Made by a program: the position numbers and the translations under genes. Below, in pieces: positions 37,201-45,661 of a DNA stretch of 64,000 nucleotides (its first letter is position 1; each line of letters opens with the position of its first letter). This DNA is from Brachyspira sp. SAP_772 (GTDB taxonomy: Bacteria > Spirochaetota > Brachyspiria > Brachyspirales > Brachyspiraceae): the NCBI RefSeq assembly GCF_009755885.1, contig NZ_VYIX01000003.1:43507-107506 (forward strand), written 5' to 3'. The notes under the pieces are model-generated. The model was given only the letters and a program-made list of their open reading frames with translations, was not told where the DNA came from and searched no databases.

Positions 37201-37776
37201 ATGTTACTAAATATTAATAGTATAAGAGAATGCACCGAATCTGAAGGTATAGGAAAAAGATTTGCAATATGGACTCAAGGTTGCATGAAACGATGTAAAA
37301 ATTGCTGTAACACTCATATGCAGCCTATTATAAAAAAACATATAGTAGATTGTGATGATATTATAGAAAAAATACAATACAGCAAAAAAAATTATAATAT
37401 AGAAGGAATTACTCTTCTTGGAGGAGAGCCTATACTTCAGTCAAAGGGACTCTCATATATTTCAAAATGGTGCAGAAAAAATAATTTATCTGTAATACTT
37501 TTTAGCGGATATACTTTAGAAGAAATTAATAATTCAAATTTTGATGGGTCTTTAGAATTATTGAAATATACTGATGTTTTGATAGACGGAGAATATATAG
37601 ATGAGCTTTATGATGAAAAGAGAGGTTTTATAGGCTCAAGCAATCAGAAAATATATTTTTTAAGTGATTTTTATACTCAAAAGGATTTTGATAATTATAA
37701 AGGATATGTTTCTCTTGAAGTTATAATAGATAAAAACACAATAAAAATTAACGGCTGGCCTTCTAAAATAGATTAA
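37201..37776 (+). CDS. Radical SAM activase-like protein (NrdG/PflA type), last gene of the cluster
   Basis: A 191-residue radical S-adenosylmethionine enzyme of the small single-cluster 4Fe-4S group. The cluster motif is Cys28-x3-Cys32-x2-Cys35 in WTQGCMKRCKNC, and the SAM-contact GGEP is at 74-77 in ITLLGGEPILQ. FSGYTLEEI near residue 101 is the NrdG-like G-Y-T-x-E-E-(I/L) strand. Homologues such as NrdG or PflA make a glycyl radical on a partner enzyme, but no anaerobic ribonucleotide reductase, pyruvate formate-lyase or other glycyl-radical enzyme is in this window. Being tightly linked to a ClpB-like unfoldase suggests it acts within this cluster, perhaps modifying a peptide or protein target. 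No Shine-Dalgarno is obvious; translation may be coupled. Confidence 0.85.
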   Translation: MLLNINSIRECTESEGIGKRFAIWTQGCMKRCKNCCNTHMQPIIKKHIVDCDDIIEKIQYSKKNYNIEGITLLGGEPILQSKGLSYISKWCRKNNLSVILFSGYTLEEINNSNFDGSLELLKYTDVLIDGEYIDELYDEKRGFIGSSNQKIYFLSDFYTQKDFDNYKGYVSLEVIIDKNTIKINGWPSKID

Positions 37777-37810
37777 TATATATCTTTACAAAATATATAG
37801 TTTTTGTATA

Positions 37811-39637
37811 ATGATAAGCAAAATCAATTGTATAAAAGTAGCAAATATGATAATAAATGAATTAGTGTCTATATTAGTTCCTGTATATAATATAGAAAAC
37901 TCCATAGAAAAAAACATCAATATACTTATAGAAAAAGTTTCTCCATTTTTTATGAACTTTGAGATAATTATTTCTGATGATGGAAGCAGTGATAATTCAA
38001 AAGAAGAGATAAAAAAAATATGCTTAAACTCTCAGCATAAAAATAAAAATTTAAAAAACATAATAGGAGTTTATGCCAAAGAAAATCAAGGCAAGGGTCA
38101 TGCATTAAAGAGAGCATGTGAAGTTTCTAGCGGTGAATATATAATATTTTGTGATGGCGATATGGAAATAGACCCTTCTCAATTAGAAAACTTTTTTGAT
38201 ATCATGCAAAAAGAAAATGCTGATGTTGTTATAGGCTCTAAAAGACATAAAGATTCTATTGTTAATTATTCTAATATACGCAAACTTATTTCTTTTATAT
38301 ATTTTATGTTTGTAAAGATATTTTTTCATCTTCCAATACAAGACACTCAAACAGGATTAAAGCTTTTTAAAAGAGATGCTATAATAAATATTTTTCCTAG
38401 AATACTTGTAAAAGCATTTGCTTATGATTTGGAAGTATTAGTAGCATGCAATTCTAACAATAAAAAAATAGTTTCTGCACCTGTAATAGTGAACCCTAAT
38501 AGACATTTTGGTTTTATTAGATTTTCTATTTTGTGGAGAACATTTATTGATACTTTAGCAATATTTTATAGACTTAATATTATTCATTTTTATGATAATT
38601 TGTTTTCTGAATTAAAAGAAAAACCATTAGTAAGTATTATTATACCATTAAAAAAAATCAATGATTATATAAAAGAAGAAACTGAATATTTACTCGAACA
38701 AATATATACAAACTTTGAAGTGATAATACTTCCAGACAAATATACAAACGAAGAAATTGATATAGAACTTTTTAAAGATGAAAGAATAAAAATAATAGAA
38801 ACAGGAGAGCTTCCTCCAGCGATAAAAAGAGCTATTGGGGTAAAAAAATCTAAAGGAAGTATATTAGCATTCTTAGATGATGACACATACCCAGAAAAAG
38901 ATTGGCTTTTGAATTCATTAAGGGCTATGGAAAGCAAGAAAGTGTATGCTCTTGGGGGCCCCGCTGTTAACACCCAAAAAGATAATTTCTCAAAACAAAT
39001 TAGCGGGCTTATTTATAGTTCAACACTCATGAGCGGTAAACATAAGGCAAGATATGTACCAGATAAAGTTCAATATGTTAATGATTATCCAAGCTGCAAT
39101 TTTATAATAACAAGAGAGCTTTATGAAAGAGCTGGAGGGTTTGATAGCGAATATTGGCCTGGTGAAGATACTATTCTTTGCAATAATATAATGAAGATTA
39201 AAGAAAAAATATTATATACTCCAGAAGCTTTGGTTTATCATCATAGAAGAGATTTATTTTTTGGGCATTTCAAGCAGTTAAAAGGCTACGCATGGCATAG
39301 AGGATATTTTGTAAAAAGATTCGGCGGAAACTCATTAGCTTTATCATACTTTATACCATCAATATTTTTAATTTATACTATTTTTCTGCCGATTGCATTA
39401 TATTTTAATTTGCCTCAAGTTTTAAATAATTTAATACCAGCAATTAATAAAAATATATTTCTTGCTTTATTATTATTTCCACATAGTTTTTATGCATTAT
39501 GTTTAATAGGAAGTTGGATTAGTACACTCTCTCTTACAAAGGGTTTTTGCAAAGCTATAGGTATATTTTTATCACATCTCACTTATGGACTTTTCTTTAT
39601 AAAAGGTTTTATACAAGGCTTTATTAATACAAAATAA
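37811..39637 (+). CDS. Tandem double GT2 glycosyltransferase with C-terminal membrane helices
   Basis: A 608-residue protein carrying two family 2 glycosyltransferase domains in a row. The first (about 15-250) resembles polyprenyl-phosphate sugar transferases (VSILVPVYNIE, IIISDDGSSDNSKEE, ENQGKGHALKRACE, FCDGDMEIDPSQ, QDTQTGLKLFKRDA). The second (270-490) has VSIIIPLKKINDY, LAFLDDDTYPEKDW and the GGFDSEYWPGEDTILCN stretch. Hydrophobic segments at 500-530, 545-570 and 580-600 anchor it in the membrane. The start is not certain: ATG at 37811 or 37847; neither has a strong Shine-Dalgarno. It starts 35 bases after the radical-SAM gene; whether it belongs to that operon is open. Its 3' end overlaps the convergent chrA gene. 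Confidence 0.87.
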   Translation: MISKINCIKVANMIINELVSILVPVYNIENSIEKNINILIEKVSPFFMNFEIIISDDGSSDNSKEEIKKICLNSQHKNKNLKNIIGVYAKENQGKGHALKRACEVSSGEYIIFCDGDMEIDPSQLENFFDIMQKENADVVIGSKRHKDSIVNYSNIRKLISFIYFMFVKIFFHLPIQDTQTGLKLFKRDAIINIFPRILVKAFAYDLEVLVACNSNNKKIVSAPVIVNPNRHFGFIRFSILWRTFIDTLAIFYRLNIIHFYDNLFSELKEKPLVSIIIPLKKINDYIKEETEYLLEQIYTNFEVIILPDKYTNEEIDIELFKDERIKIIETGELPPAIKRAIGVKKSKGSILAFLDDDTYPEKDWLLNSLRAMESKKVYALGGPAVNTQKDNFSKQISGLIYSSTLMSGKHKARYVPDKVQYVNDYPSCNFIITRELYERAGGFDSEYWPGEDTILCNNIMKIKEKILYTPEALVYHHRRDLFFGHFKQLKGYAWHRGYFVKRFGGNSLALSYFIPSIFLIYTIFLPIALYFNLPQVLNNLIPAINKNIFLALLLFPHSFYALCLIGSWISTLSLTKGFCKAIGIFLSHLTYGLFFIKGFIQGFINTK

Positions 39638-40217
39638 TTCCAATTACAGCTGCTATTAATATTATAGCTATAATAGGCACTTTCTTTCCAGCTACCCTTA
39701 TCTTTTTCAAAAATATAGATAAAGCAAATATAAATAAACCTACAGGACTTATATAATTAAAAATATTTTTTATAAATGATATATTATTAAGTATAGATGT
39801 TTCAGTTAATTTTACAGAAAAAGCATCTTTACAAAAAGTAATAACAGCAGAACAGATTAAAGCAACAGCACATACTCTAAGCCCATTCATTATACTATTA
39901 AACTGCTCATTGTTTTTTAAAGTATAAAAAAACTTAGATACAATCATACATATTATAAAAGCAGGCAAAAATATTCCAAAAGTAGCAACAGAAGAACCCA
40001 ACACACCAGCAACTTTATACCCAACAAAAGTAGCAGCATTAATAGCTATAGGTCCCGGAGTAACTTGAGATATAGCAACAAGATTAGAAAACTCGCTAGA
40101 GCTAATCCATCCATAGCCTTCTAATATCCCTAAAAGTAGTGCTATAATGGCATAACCACCGCCATAAGTAAAAATTCCAAGCTTTGCAAATATATAAAAT
40201 AATCTAAAATATATCAT
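39624..40217 (-). CDS. chrA: Chromate transporter half, CHR family
   Basis: A 197-residue membrane protein that represents the C-terminal-type half of a CHR (chromate ion transporter) permease. The conserved start FAKLGIFTYGGGYAIIALLLGILEGYGWISSSEFSN with LVAISQVTPGPIAINAATFVGYKVAG near residues 45-70 is the family motif, and five to six hydrophobic helices follow. It lies two bases behind a second, homologous half on the same strand, so the two probably form a heterodimer, as is common for short-chain CHR proteins. In an anaerobe the natural substrate may not be chromate; this is unknown. Confidence 0.88.
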   Translation of the reverse strand: MIYFRLFYIFAKLGIFTYGGGYAIIALLLGILEGYGWISSSEFSNLVAISQVTPGPIAINAATFVGYKVAGVLGSSVATFGIFLPAFIICMIVSKFFYTLKNNEQFNSIMNGLRVCAVALICSAVITFCKDAFSVKLTETSILNNISFIKNIFNYISPVGLFIFALSIFLKKIRVAGKKVPIIAIILIAAVIGIILY

Positions 40218-40219
40218 TA

Positions 40220-40801
40220 TTAATTCCTAATAAATCTTTTGCTAATTAAATAATAAAGCCAACCCAAAAAAGCAGAGAGAAGCAAAGTGTATATAACATT
40301 AAAATTAAGAAATACAACCAAAATAAAACTTAAAATAAAAAGTATAGCAGTGAATTTATTTTTTAAAACACTCTTTCCCATATCATAAGCAGAGAGAAGT
40401 ATTAAAGCTGCTATTGCCCCTTTTATGCCTAAAAAGGCCTTATTTACATATTCTAAGTTTTGTACTTTTTCAAATATAGGGGCTATTATAAGTATAATAA
40501 TAAAAGAAGGCATCATAACCCCAATACCAGCCATTATACCGCCAAAAACTCCTGCTATTTTAAAACCAGTAAGAAGCGAAGTATTAACTGCTATAACACC
40601 CGGTATGCTCTGTGCTAATGCAAATACATCCACTATCTCAGATTTAGTTAAAAATTTCCTCTTATCAACAAACTCTTCTTGCATAATAGGAAGCATGGCT
40701 AGTCCTCCCCCTATTGTAACAAGACCTATATAAAAAAACGAAATAAACATTGTAAGTGCAGAAATCTTATTTGGTTCTTCTTTTTTTTCTTCCTCTATCA
40801 T
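40220..40801 (-). CDS. chrA: Chromate transporter half, CHR family (N-terminal type)
   Basis: The first gene of the CHR pair, 193 residues. The motif MFISFFYIGLVTIGGGLAMLPIMQEEFV near 15-45 and VFALAQSIPGVIAVNTSLLTGFKIAG near 60-88 match the CHR signature (G-G-G and P-G). Five to six hydrophobic helices follow. The longest frame begins with TTG at 40807, but the ATG at 40801 has AGGA six bases upstream, so I take that. It precedes its partner by two bases; together they would make a membrane exporter. The pair is a divergent repeat of the same domain, as expected of the family. Confidence 0.88.
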   Translation of the reverse strand: MIEEEKKEEPNKISALTMFISFFYIGLVTIGGGLAMLPIMQEEFVDKRKFLTKSEIVDVFALAQSIPGVIAVNTSLLTGFKIAGVFGGIMAGIGVMMPSFIIILIIAPIFEKVQNLEYVNKAFLGIKGAIAALILLSAYDMGKSVLKNKFTAILFILSFILVVFLNFNVIYTLLLSAFLGWLYYLISKRFIRN

Positions 40802-40930
40802 ATACAATCCTATTTTCTATAATAATTTAGTATTTAATTTTATATAAGATAATATTAGTTAAATAAATTGTCAACAATAAAATATAAAGATATTTTTTAT
40901 TAAAATTTCTTATAACCAAAAATATAAAAA

Positions 40931-40966
40931 AAGATAATAGCAATCATTAAAAATTGCCATTATCTT
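40931..40966 (-). terminator. Rho-independent terminator
   Basis: AAGATAATAGCAAT / ATTGCCATTATCTT stem with an eight-base loop; flanked by A-run on the left. Ends the lipoprotein gene at 40994. Confidence 0.75.
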
Positions 40967-40993
40967 ATAAAAATCATATTATTATAAATTATA

Positions 40994-41905
40994 TTAATAC
41001 TGCATCATCTGTTCATCAACTAATCCAGCAGCAGGAACATAATCATTAACTCTTTGAGAGAAAACTAAAGTATCAGCAAATCCGCCTCTCTTAACTGATA
41101 AGAATAAATCATTATATTCATTAGCAGGTCTTCCCATTTTTTTAAGTGTTAAAGCTTTATAGAAAATAGCATCATTAGCAAATCTTGTTCTAGGATAAGA
41201 ATTGATAATGTTGTCAAACAATGAAACAGCATTTTGCAATTCATTAGGATCATTAGAATAAGTTTGATATAACATACCATTCCATAATAATGATAAAGGC
41301 TTAAACTTCTCTATTTTTGTAGAAGCTGCAACCATTTTAAATGAATCATTAGCTATAGCAATATTAGATCTATCAGATTGTGATAAGAAATAGTGAACTA
41401 TTCCTTTAAATTGATATAATTGACCTAAATCAACATTAGCAGGTAAATTATTAAAATCTAATCTATCTATATAATTTTTAGCTTGAATATATTCTTTATT
41501 TGCTATCATTACTCTAATTTCTTGTATTATTAAAGGGTCTGTTCTGTGTGTATCTGCCCAAGGGCTATAGAAATTATTTATAGTAGCTTTTCTTGGACCT
41601 CTTGCAGCAAGTGTGTTTGCTGGAGGAGGAGTTGTTGTTGCATATACATTGTTATTAGCTGGCGGCATAGGAGTTTGAGTATAAATATCATTACTCATTG
41701 TTGCATCATAATATTGATTATCTGTTAATATTCCTGTATCTTCAACTGTTGTATTATCTGTTTCTAATACTACATTACTGCCTGTATTTTGATTATATTC
41801 ATTTTCTATTTGACTAAGATAATCATTTTGAATATTATCATCTTTTTTATTACAAGATATTATAAAAATTAAACTTAAAACTATTACTAAAGCTTTTTTC
41901 ATCAT
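40994..41905 (-). CDS. Lipoprotein with TPR-like repeats
   Basis: A 303-residue lipoprotein. The signal peptide MMKKALVIVLSLIFIISC ends in a lipobox at Cys18. The next ~90 residues are Asn/Thr/Pro-rich (TPMPPANNNVYATTTPPPANT), a flexible linker. From about residue 110 to the end are helical repeats of TPR type, e.g. ANVDLGQLYQFKGIVHYFLSQSD, AVSLFDNIINSYPRTRFANDAIFYKALTLKKMGR, resembling BamD or YbgF C-termini. It could be an outer-membrane assembly factor or a scaffold, but I cannot identify it further. The longest frame starts with TTG at 41917; GGAG is six bases before the ATG at 41905, which I use. Confidence 0.78.
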   Translation of the reverse strand: MMKKALVIVLSLIFIISCNKKDDNIQNDYLSQIENEYNQNTGSNVVLETDNTTVEDTGILTDNQYYDATMSNDIYTQTPMPPANNNVYATTTPPPANTLAARGPRKATINNFYSPWADTHRTDPLIIQEIRVMIANKEYIQAKNYIDRLDFNNLPANVDLGQLYQFKGIVHYFLSQSDRSNIAIANDSFKMVAASTKIEKFKPLSLLWNGMLYQTYSNDPNELQNAVSLFDNIINSYPRTRFANDAIFYKALTLKKMGRPANEYNDLFLSVKRGGFADTLVFSQRVNDYVPAAGLVDEQMMQY

Positions 41906-42110
41906 TTTATGCTCCAAAAATATAATTCTGTAATATTCTCGGAAATATACAACAAAATATTAGGATTTTTAATCACTCTTTTATATATTTTCAAATACTT
42001 GTCTTTTTATAAATAATTTTTCATTATCAAAGATTATTATTTATAGAAATTTTTTATTGACTTTGCATAAACATATCATATAATGTAAAAAATCTTTAGG
42101 AGTATTAAAA

Positions 42111-43730
42111 ATGAAAAAGTTAATATTAATTATATCTTTTGTTTTTATATATACTATATCTTGTACAAAACAAAGTTCAATTGTAAATGAGGCTATATCT
42201 ATCAATATGGGTCCAGAGCCAAAAACTCTAGACCCAACATTAAACTCATTAAACGCTGTATCTTGCTATATACTTCATGCATTTGAAGGGTTAACTAAAA
42301 TGGATGCTAATAATAATGTTCAGGGAGGTATGGCAGAGAAATGGGATATATCAGAAGATGGACTTGTATATACATTTCATTTAAGAACAAACGCTTTATG
42401 GTCTGATGGAAAAAATGTTACAGCTAAAGATTTTGAATATGCTTGGAAGAGAAGCGTTGATCCTAGTGTTGCTGCAGAATATGCATACATGATGGAAATA
42501 GTAAAAAATGCTAAAGAAATAAATGAAGGCACTATGAACTATAATGAATTGGCAGTAAAAGCTATAGATGATTATACATTTGAAGTAACATTGGTTAATC
42601 CTTTACCATATTTTCTTGAGTTTATATCTTCTACTGGAATATTTATGCCATTAAGAGAAGATATTATAAATACTTATGGTGATGAATGGACTCTAAAACC
42701 AGAAACTTATATAGGAAATGGTCCTTATAGTATGACAGAAAGATTAATAGATGAAAAAATAGTGTTTACTGCAAATAAAAATTATTATAACCCAGATGAG
42801 CAAGTAGCTAAAAAAATAAATTTCGTATTAATGAGCGAACCAAATACAGCTATGTCTGGAATTAAAAATGCTTCTATACATTTCTCTGCATTAGAACCGC
42901 CTTCTTCAGAAATTGAGGCTCTAAAAGCTGATAATTCATTAATTGAAAATAATGCTATTGGAACTTACTATATAGAACTTAATATTACAAATAGTGCCTT
43001 AAAAGATAAAAGAGTAAGACAAGCATTAGCTTTAGCAATAGACAGAAATTATTTAGTAATAAATGTAACTAAAGGCGGACAAACACCTGCAGGAGCATTT
43101 GTAGCACCTACTATTAAAGGTTCTAATGCTACATTTAGAGTTGAAAATCAAGAATATATTAATAATAAAACTTATTTAGCTAATGTTGAGAAGGCAAAAC
43201 AATTAATGGCTCAAGCTGGATATCCAAATGGTGAGGGCTTTCCTGTTTTAGAATTAAAAGTATCTCCCGGTATTTATGTACTTATTGGAGAGGCTATACA
43301 GCAAATGTGGAAAAATAATTTAAATATAGATATTAAACTATTACAAGAAGAGTTTCCTATTACATTACAAACTTTATTAGATAAAGATTATGATATGGCT
43401 AGAATGGGTTGGACTGGGGATTATAATGACCCTATGACTATGCTTGAAATAATGGCTAGCTATAGCGGAGTTAATCATTCAGGTTTTTCAAATGCTAATT
43501 ATGATAATTATATTAATATAGCAAAAACTTCTGCAGATAATAATGTTAGAATGAATGCTATGAAAGAAGCTGAGGCTATACTTATGGATGAAATGCCTGT
43601 AATACCGCTTTATTATAGAACAGATTTATTTATGATTAACCCTATACTAAAAAATGTGGTATTAAGTCCTTTAGGAAGACATAAATTTAATTATTGTTAT
43701 ATAGAAGTAACTAAAAGTACAAATAAATAA
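42111..43730 (+). CDS. oppA: Peptide ABC transporter substrate-binding lipoprotein, OppA family
   Basis: A 539-residue lipoprotein that would bind extracellular oligopeptides for an Opp-type ABC importer. The signal peptide MKKLILIISFVFIYTISC ends in a lipobox. Family features are MGPEPKTLDPTLNSLNA, EGLTKMDANNNVQGGMAEKWDISEDGLVYTFHLR, WSDGKNVTAKDFEYAWKRSVDP near 100-120, and GNGPYSMTERL near 203. The C-terminal half includes the VRQALALAIDRNYL and GWTGDYNDPMTMLEIM stretches. AGGAG precedes the ATG. No permease or ATPase gene is next to it, so the partner subunits are elsewhere. Symbol by family. Fits peptide use with pepT. Confidence 0.9.
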   Translation: MKKLILIISFVFIYTISCTKQSSIVNEAISINMGPEPKTLDPTLNSLNAVSCYILHAFEGLTKMDANNNVQGGMAEKWDISEDGLVYTFHLRTNALWSDGKNVTAKDFEYAWKRSVDPSVAAEYAYMMEIVKNAKEINEGTMNYNELAVKAIDDYTFEVTLVNPLPYFLEFISSTGIFMPLREDIINTYGDEWTLKPETYIGNGPYSMTERLIDEKIVFTANKNYYNPDEQVAKKINFVLMSEPNTAMSGIKNASIHFSALEPPSSEIEALKADNSLIENNAIGTYYIELNITNSALKDKRVRQALALAIDRNYLVINVTKGGQTPAGAFVAPTIKGSNATFRVENQEYINNKTYLANVEKAKQLMAQAGYPNGEGFPVLELKVSPGIYVLIGEAIQQMWKNNLNIDIKLLQEEFPITLQTLLDKDYDMARMGWTGDYNDPMTMLEIMASYSGVNHSGFSNANYDNYINIAKTSADNNVRMNAMKEAEAILMDEMPVIPLYYRTDLFMINPILKNVVLSPLGRHKFNYCYIEVTKSTNK

Positions 43731-43790
43731 TACTATATTTTAATAATTATTAATTTTTTATAACTATAATAATTTAAGGAAAATAATATT

Positions 43791-45077
43791 ATGTCAGATG
43801 AATTAAAAACAAAAGCATTAGAATATCATTCTAAGGGAAAAGCTGGAAAATTAGAGGTTATAGCAACAAAGCCATGTAAAACTGCTGATGATTTATCTTT
43901 AGCATATACTCCGGGAGTTGCTAAACCTGTACTTGAAATAGCAGAAAACCCAAACGATGCATACAAATACACTTCCAAAGGGAATTTAGTTGCAGTTATT
44001 TCAAACGGCACTGCAATACTTGGTTTGGGTGATAGAGGTGCTTTGGCTTCAAAACCTGTTATGGAAGGAAAGGGTATATTATTTAAACGCTTTGCTGATA
44101 TTGATGTTTTTGATATAGAAGTAAATGAAAAGAATCCTGATAAAATTATAGAGATAGTAAAAGCATTAGAGCCTACATTCGGCGGAATTAACCTCGAAGA
44201 TATAAAAGCTCCTGAATGCTTCAAAATAGAAAAAACTCTAATAGAAAAATGCGATATACCAGTGTTTCATGATGACCAACATGGTACAGCTATAATATGT
44301 TCTGCTGCTTTAATTAATGCTTTAGAGATTTCAAATATAGACAAAAAAAATGCTAAGATAGTTTTTAATGGTGCTGGTTCTGCGGGTATTTCTTGTGCTA
44401 AAATGTTTGTAGCATTTGGGGTACCTAGAGAAAACATAATTATGTGCGACAGTAAAGGCGTTATCACTAAAGATAGAATAGAATCTGTTACAGAAGAGAA
44501 AAGAGAGTTTGCAACAGATTTAAAAATAAAAAATCTTGAAGAAGCTATGAAAGGAGCTAATGTATTTGCTGGGCTTTCTGTTGCTGATTGTGTTAGTGAG
44601 GATATGGTTAAATCTATGGCTAAAAACCCTATAATATTTGCTATGGCTAACCCTAACCCTGAAATACAATACGAAAAAGCAGTAGCTATAAGAGATGATT
44701 TAATTATGGCTACAGGAAGGAGTGATTATCCTAATCAGATTAACAATGTATTAGGTTTTCCTTTTATATTTAGAGGTGCTTTAGATGTGAAGGCAAAAGC
44801 TATATCAGAAAAAATGAAAATGGCTGCATCATTAGCTTTGGCAGCTCTTGCTAAAGAAAAAGTGCCTGAGGAAGTTTTTAAGGCTTATGGAAACAAAACT
44901 TTTGAGTTTGGAAAAAATTATATAGTACCTAAACCTTTTGACCCTAGGGTTATAGAGTGGGTATCTCCTGCTGTTGCTAAGGCTGCTTGTGAAGAAGGGC
45001 TTGCTAGAGAGCCTATCACTGATTTTGAAAAATATAAGGCTTCTCTAAAAGAGAGAATGAAAAAATATTGGGATTAA
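43791..45077 (+). CDS. Malic enzyme (malate dehydrogenase, oxaloacetate-decarboxylating)
   Basis: A 428-residue cytoplasmic enzyme converting malate to pyruvate and CO2 with NAD(P)+. Motifs: LAYTPGVAKPVLEIAENPNDAYKYT near residue 36, NGTAILGLGDRGALASKPVMEGK near 70-94 (nucleotide and substrate contact), GGINLEDIKAPECF near 133, DIPVFHDDQHGTAI near 152 (catalytic Asp-Asp), VFNGAGSAGISCAKMFV near 185 for the NAD(P) site. AAGGA precedes the ATG. Whether it prefers NAD or NADP cannot be read safely. It stands alone with a strong terminator behind it. High confidence in family. Confidence 0.95.
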   Translation: MSDELKTKALEYHSKGKAGKLEVIATKPCKTADDLSLAYTPGVAKPVLEIAENPNDAYKYTSKGNLVAVISNGTAILGLGDRGALASKPVMEGKGILFKRFADIDVFDIEVNEKNPDKIIEIVKALEPTFGGINLEDIKAPECFKIEKTLIEKCDIPVFHDDQHGTAIICSAALINALEISNIDKKNAKIVFNGAGSAGISCAKMFVAFGVPRENIIMCDSKGVITKDRIESVTEEKREFATDLKIKNLEEAMKGANVFAGLSVADCVSEDMVKSMAKNPIIFAMANPNPEIQYEKAVAIRDDLIMATGRSDYPNQINNVLGFPFIFRGALDVKAKAISEKMKMAASLALAALAKEKVPEEVFKAYGNKTFEFGKNYIVPKPFDPRVIEWVSPAVAKAACEEGLAREPITDFEKYKASLKERMKKYWD

Positions 45078-45117
45078 TAAAAATATATTTTTTAATTAAT
45101 ACATAATAAATGCAAAT

Positions 45118-45155
45118 AAAAAAGAGAATTTATTTTATTATAAATTCTCTTTTTT
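45118..45155. terminator. Bidirectional Rho-independent terminator
   Basis: AAAAAAGAGAATTTA / TAAATTCTCTTTTTT stem of 15 bp with an 8-base loop between two convergent genes (ends 45077 and 45179). Confidence 0.85.
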
Positions 45156-45178
45156 GTTTTTTCCTGATTTATTATTAA

Positions 45179-45583
45179 TTACTTAATGCCTTTTATTGCT
45201 CTGTATTTAGCTAAAAACTCATTTGATATATTTTGAAGCTCTTTTGAATATTCGATATTTAAGTTCATTGAACTATTAATTATCTCAGTGTCTGGATTTT
45301 CTTTAAGCATTTCTAAACGTATTTTTGCCTTTTCTGAATTTATTTTTTGTCTTAATTCAGAAATCTTTGGCTGATATTCAGTTTTTAATTTTGTTATTTC
45401 AGCTAATTGTTCTTTAGTGAGAGAAGCAGAATTATAAATAAAATATCCATAATTATAAACTTCTCCATCATAATAAGAATAACTATTACCTTTATTATAA
45501 GACGAATAATTATTATTACCCTTAGCAAAAGCTGATACTGATAAAATTGATACAATAAAAATAATGCTTAAAACCTGTTTCAT
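45179..45583 (-). CDS. Spy/CpxP-like periplasmic small protein
   Basis: A 134-residue exported protein. The signal peptide MKQVLSIIFIVSILSVSAFAKG is cleaved near AFA-KG. After a Tyr/Asn/Ser-rich linker comes a helical hairpin with the LTKEQLAEITKLKTEYQPKISELRQKINSEKAK segment, which resembles the L-T-x-x-Q pattern of Spy, CpxP and ZraP periplasmic chaperones or metal sensors, and ends with AKYRAIKGIK. The frame is open up to 45655, but GGAG is six bases before the ATG at 45583, which also gives the proper signal peptide. It faces the malic-enzyme gene across a terminator. Function by resemblance only. Confidence 0.72.
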   Translation of the reverse strand: MKQVLSIIFIVSILSVSAFAKGNNNYSSYNKGNSYSYYDGEVYNYGYFIYNSASLTKEQLAEITKLKTEYQPKISELRQKINSEKAKIRLEMLKENPDTEIINSSMNLNIEYSKELQNISNEFLAKYRAIKGIK

Positions 45584-45661
45584 GTTTATCTCCATAAATG
45601 TTATTAATAATATTATTAGACGAACTCCAAAATACAAAAGTTCCATAAAAAACAAATATTA

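Noticed and set aside
28156..37776. A prokaryotic viperin or a known named defence system
   Set aside because: The radical SAM protein resembles NrdG/PflA (single-cluster activase), not viperin, and the helicase lacks the nuclease-type domains I would expect of Mokosh- or Zorya-like systems; a database search would be needed to be sure.
39624..40801. Frameshifted single chromate transporter gene
   Set aside because: Both halves have their own start signals and each begins with the family N-terminal motif, so this is the known two-gene short-chain arrangement, not a broken gene.
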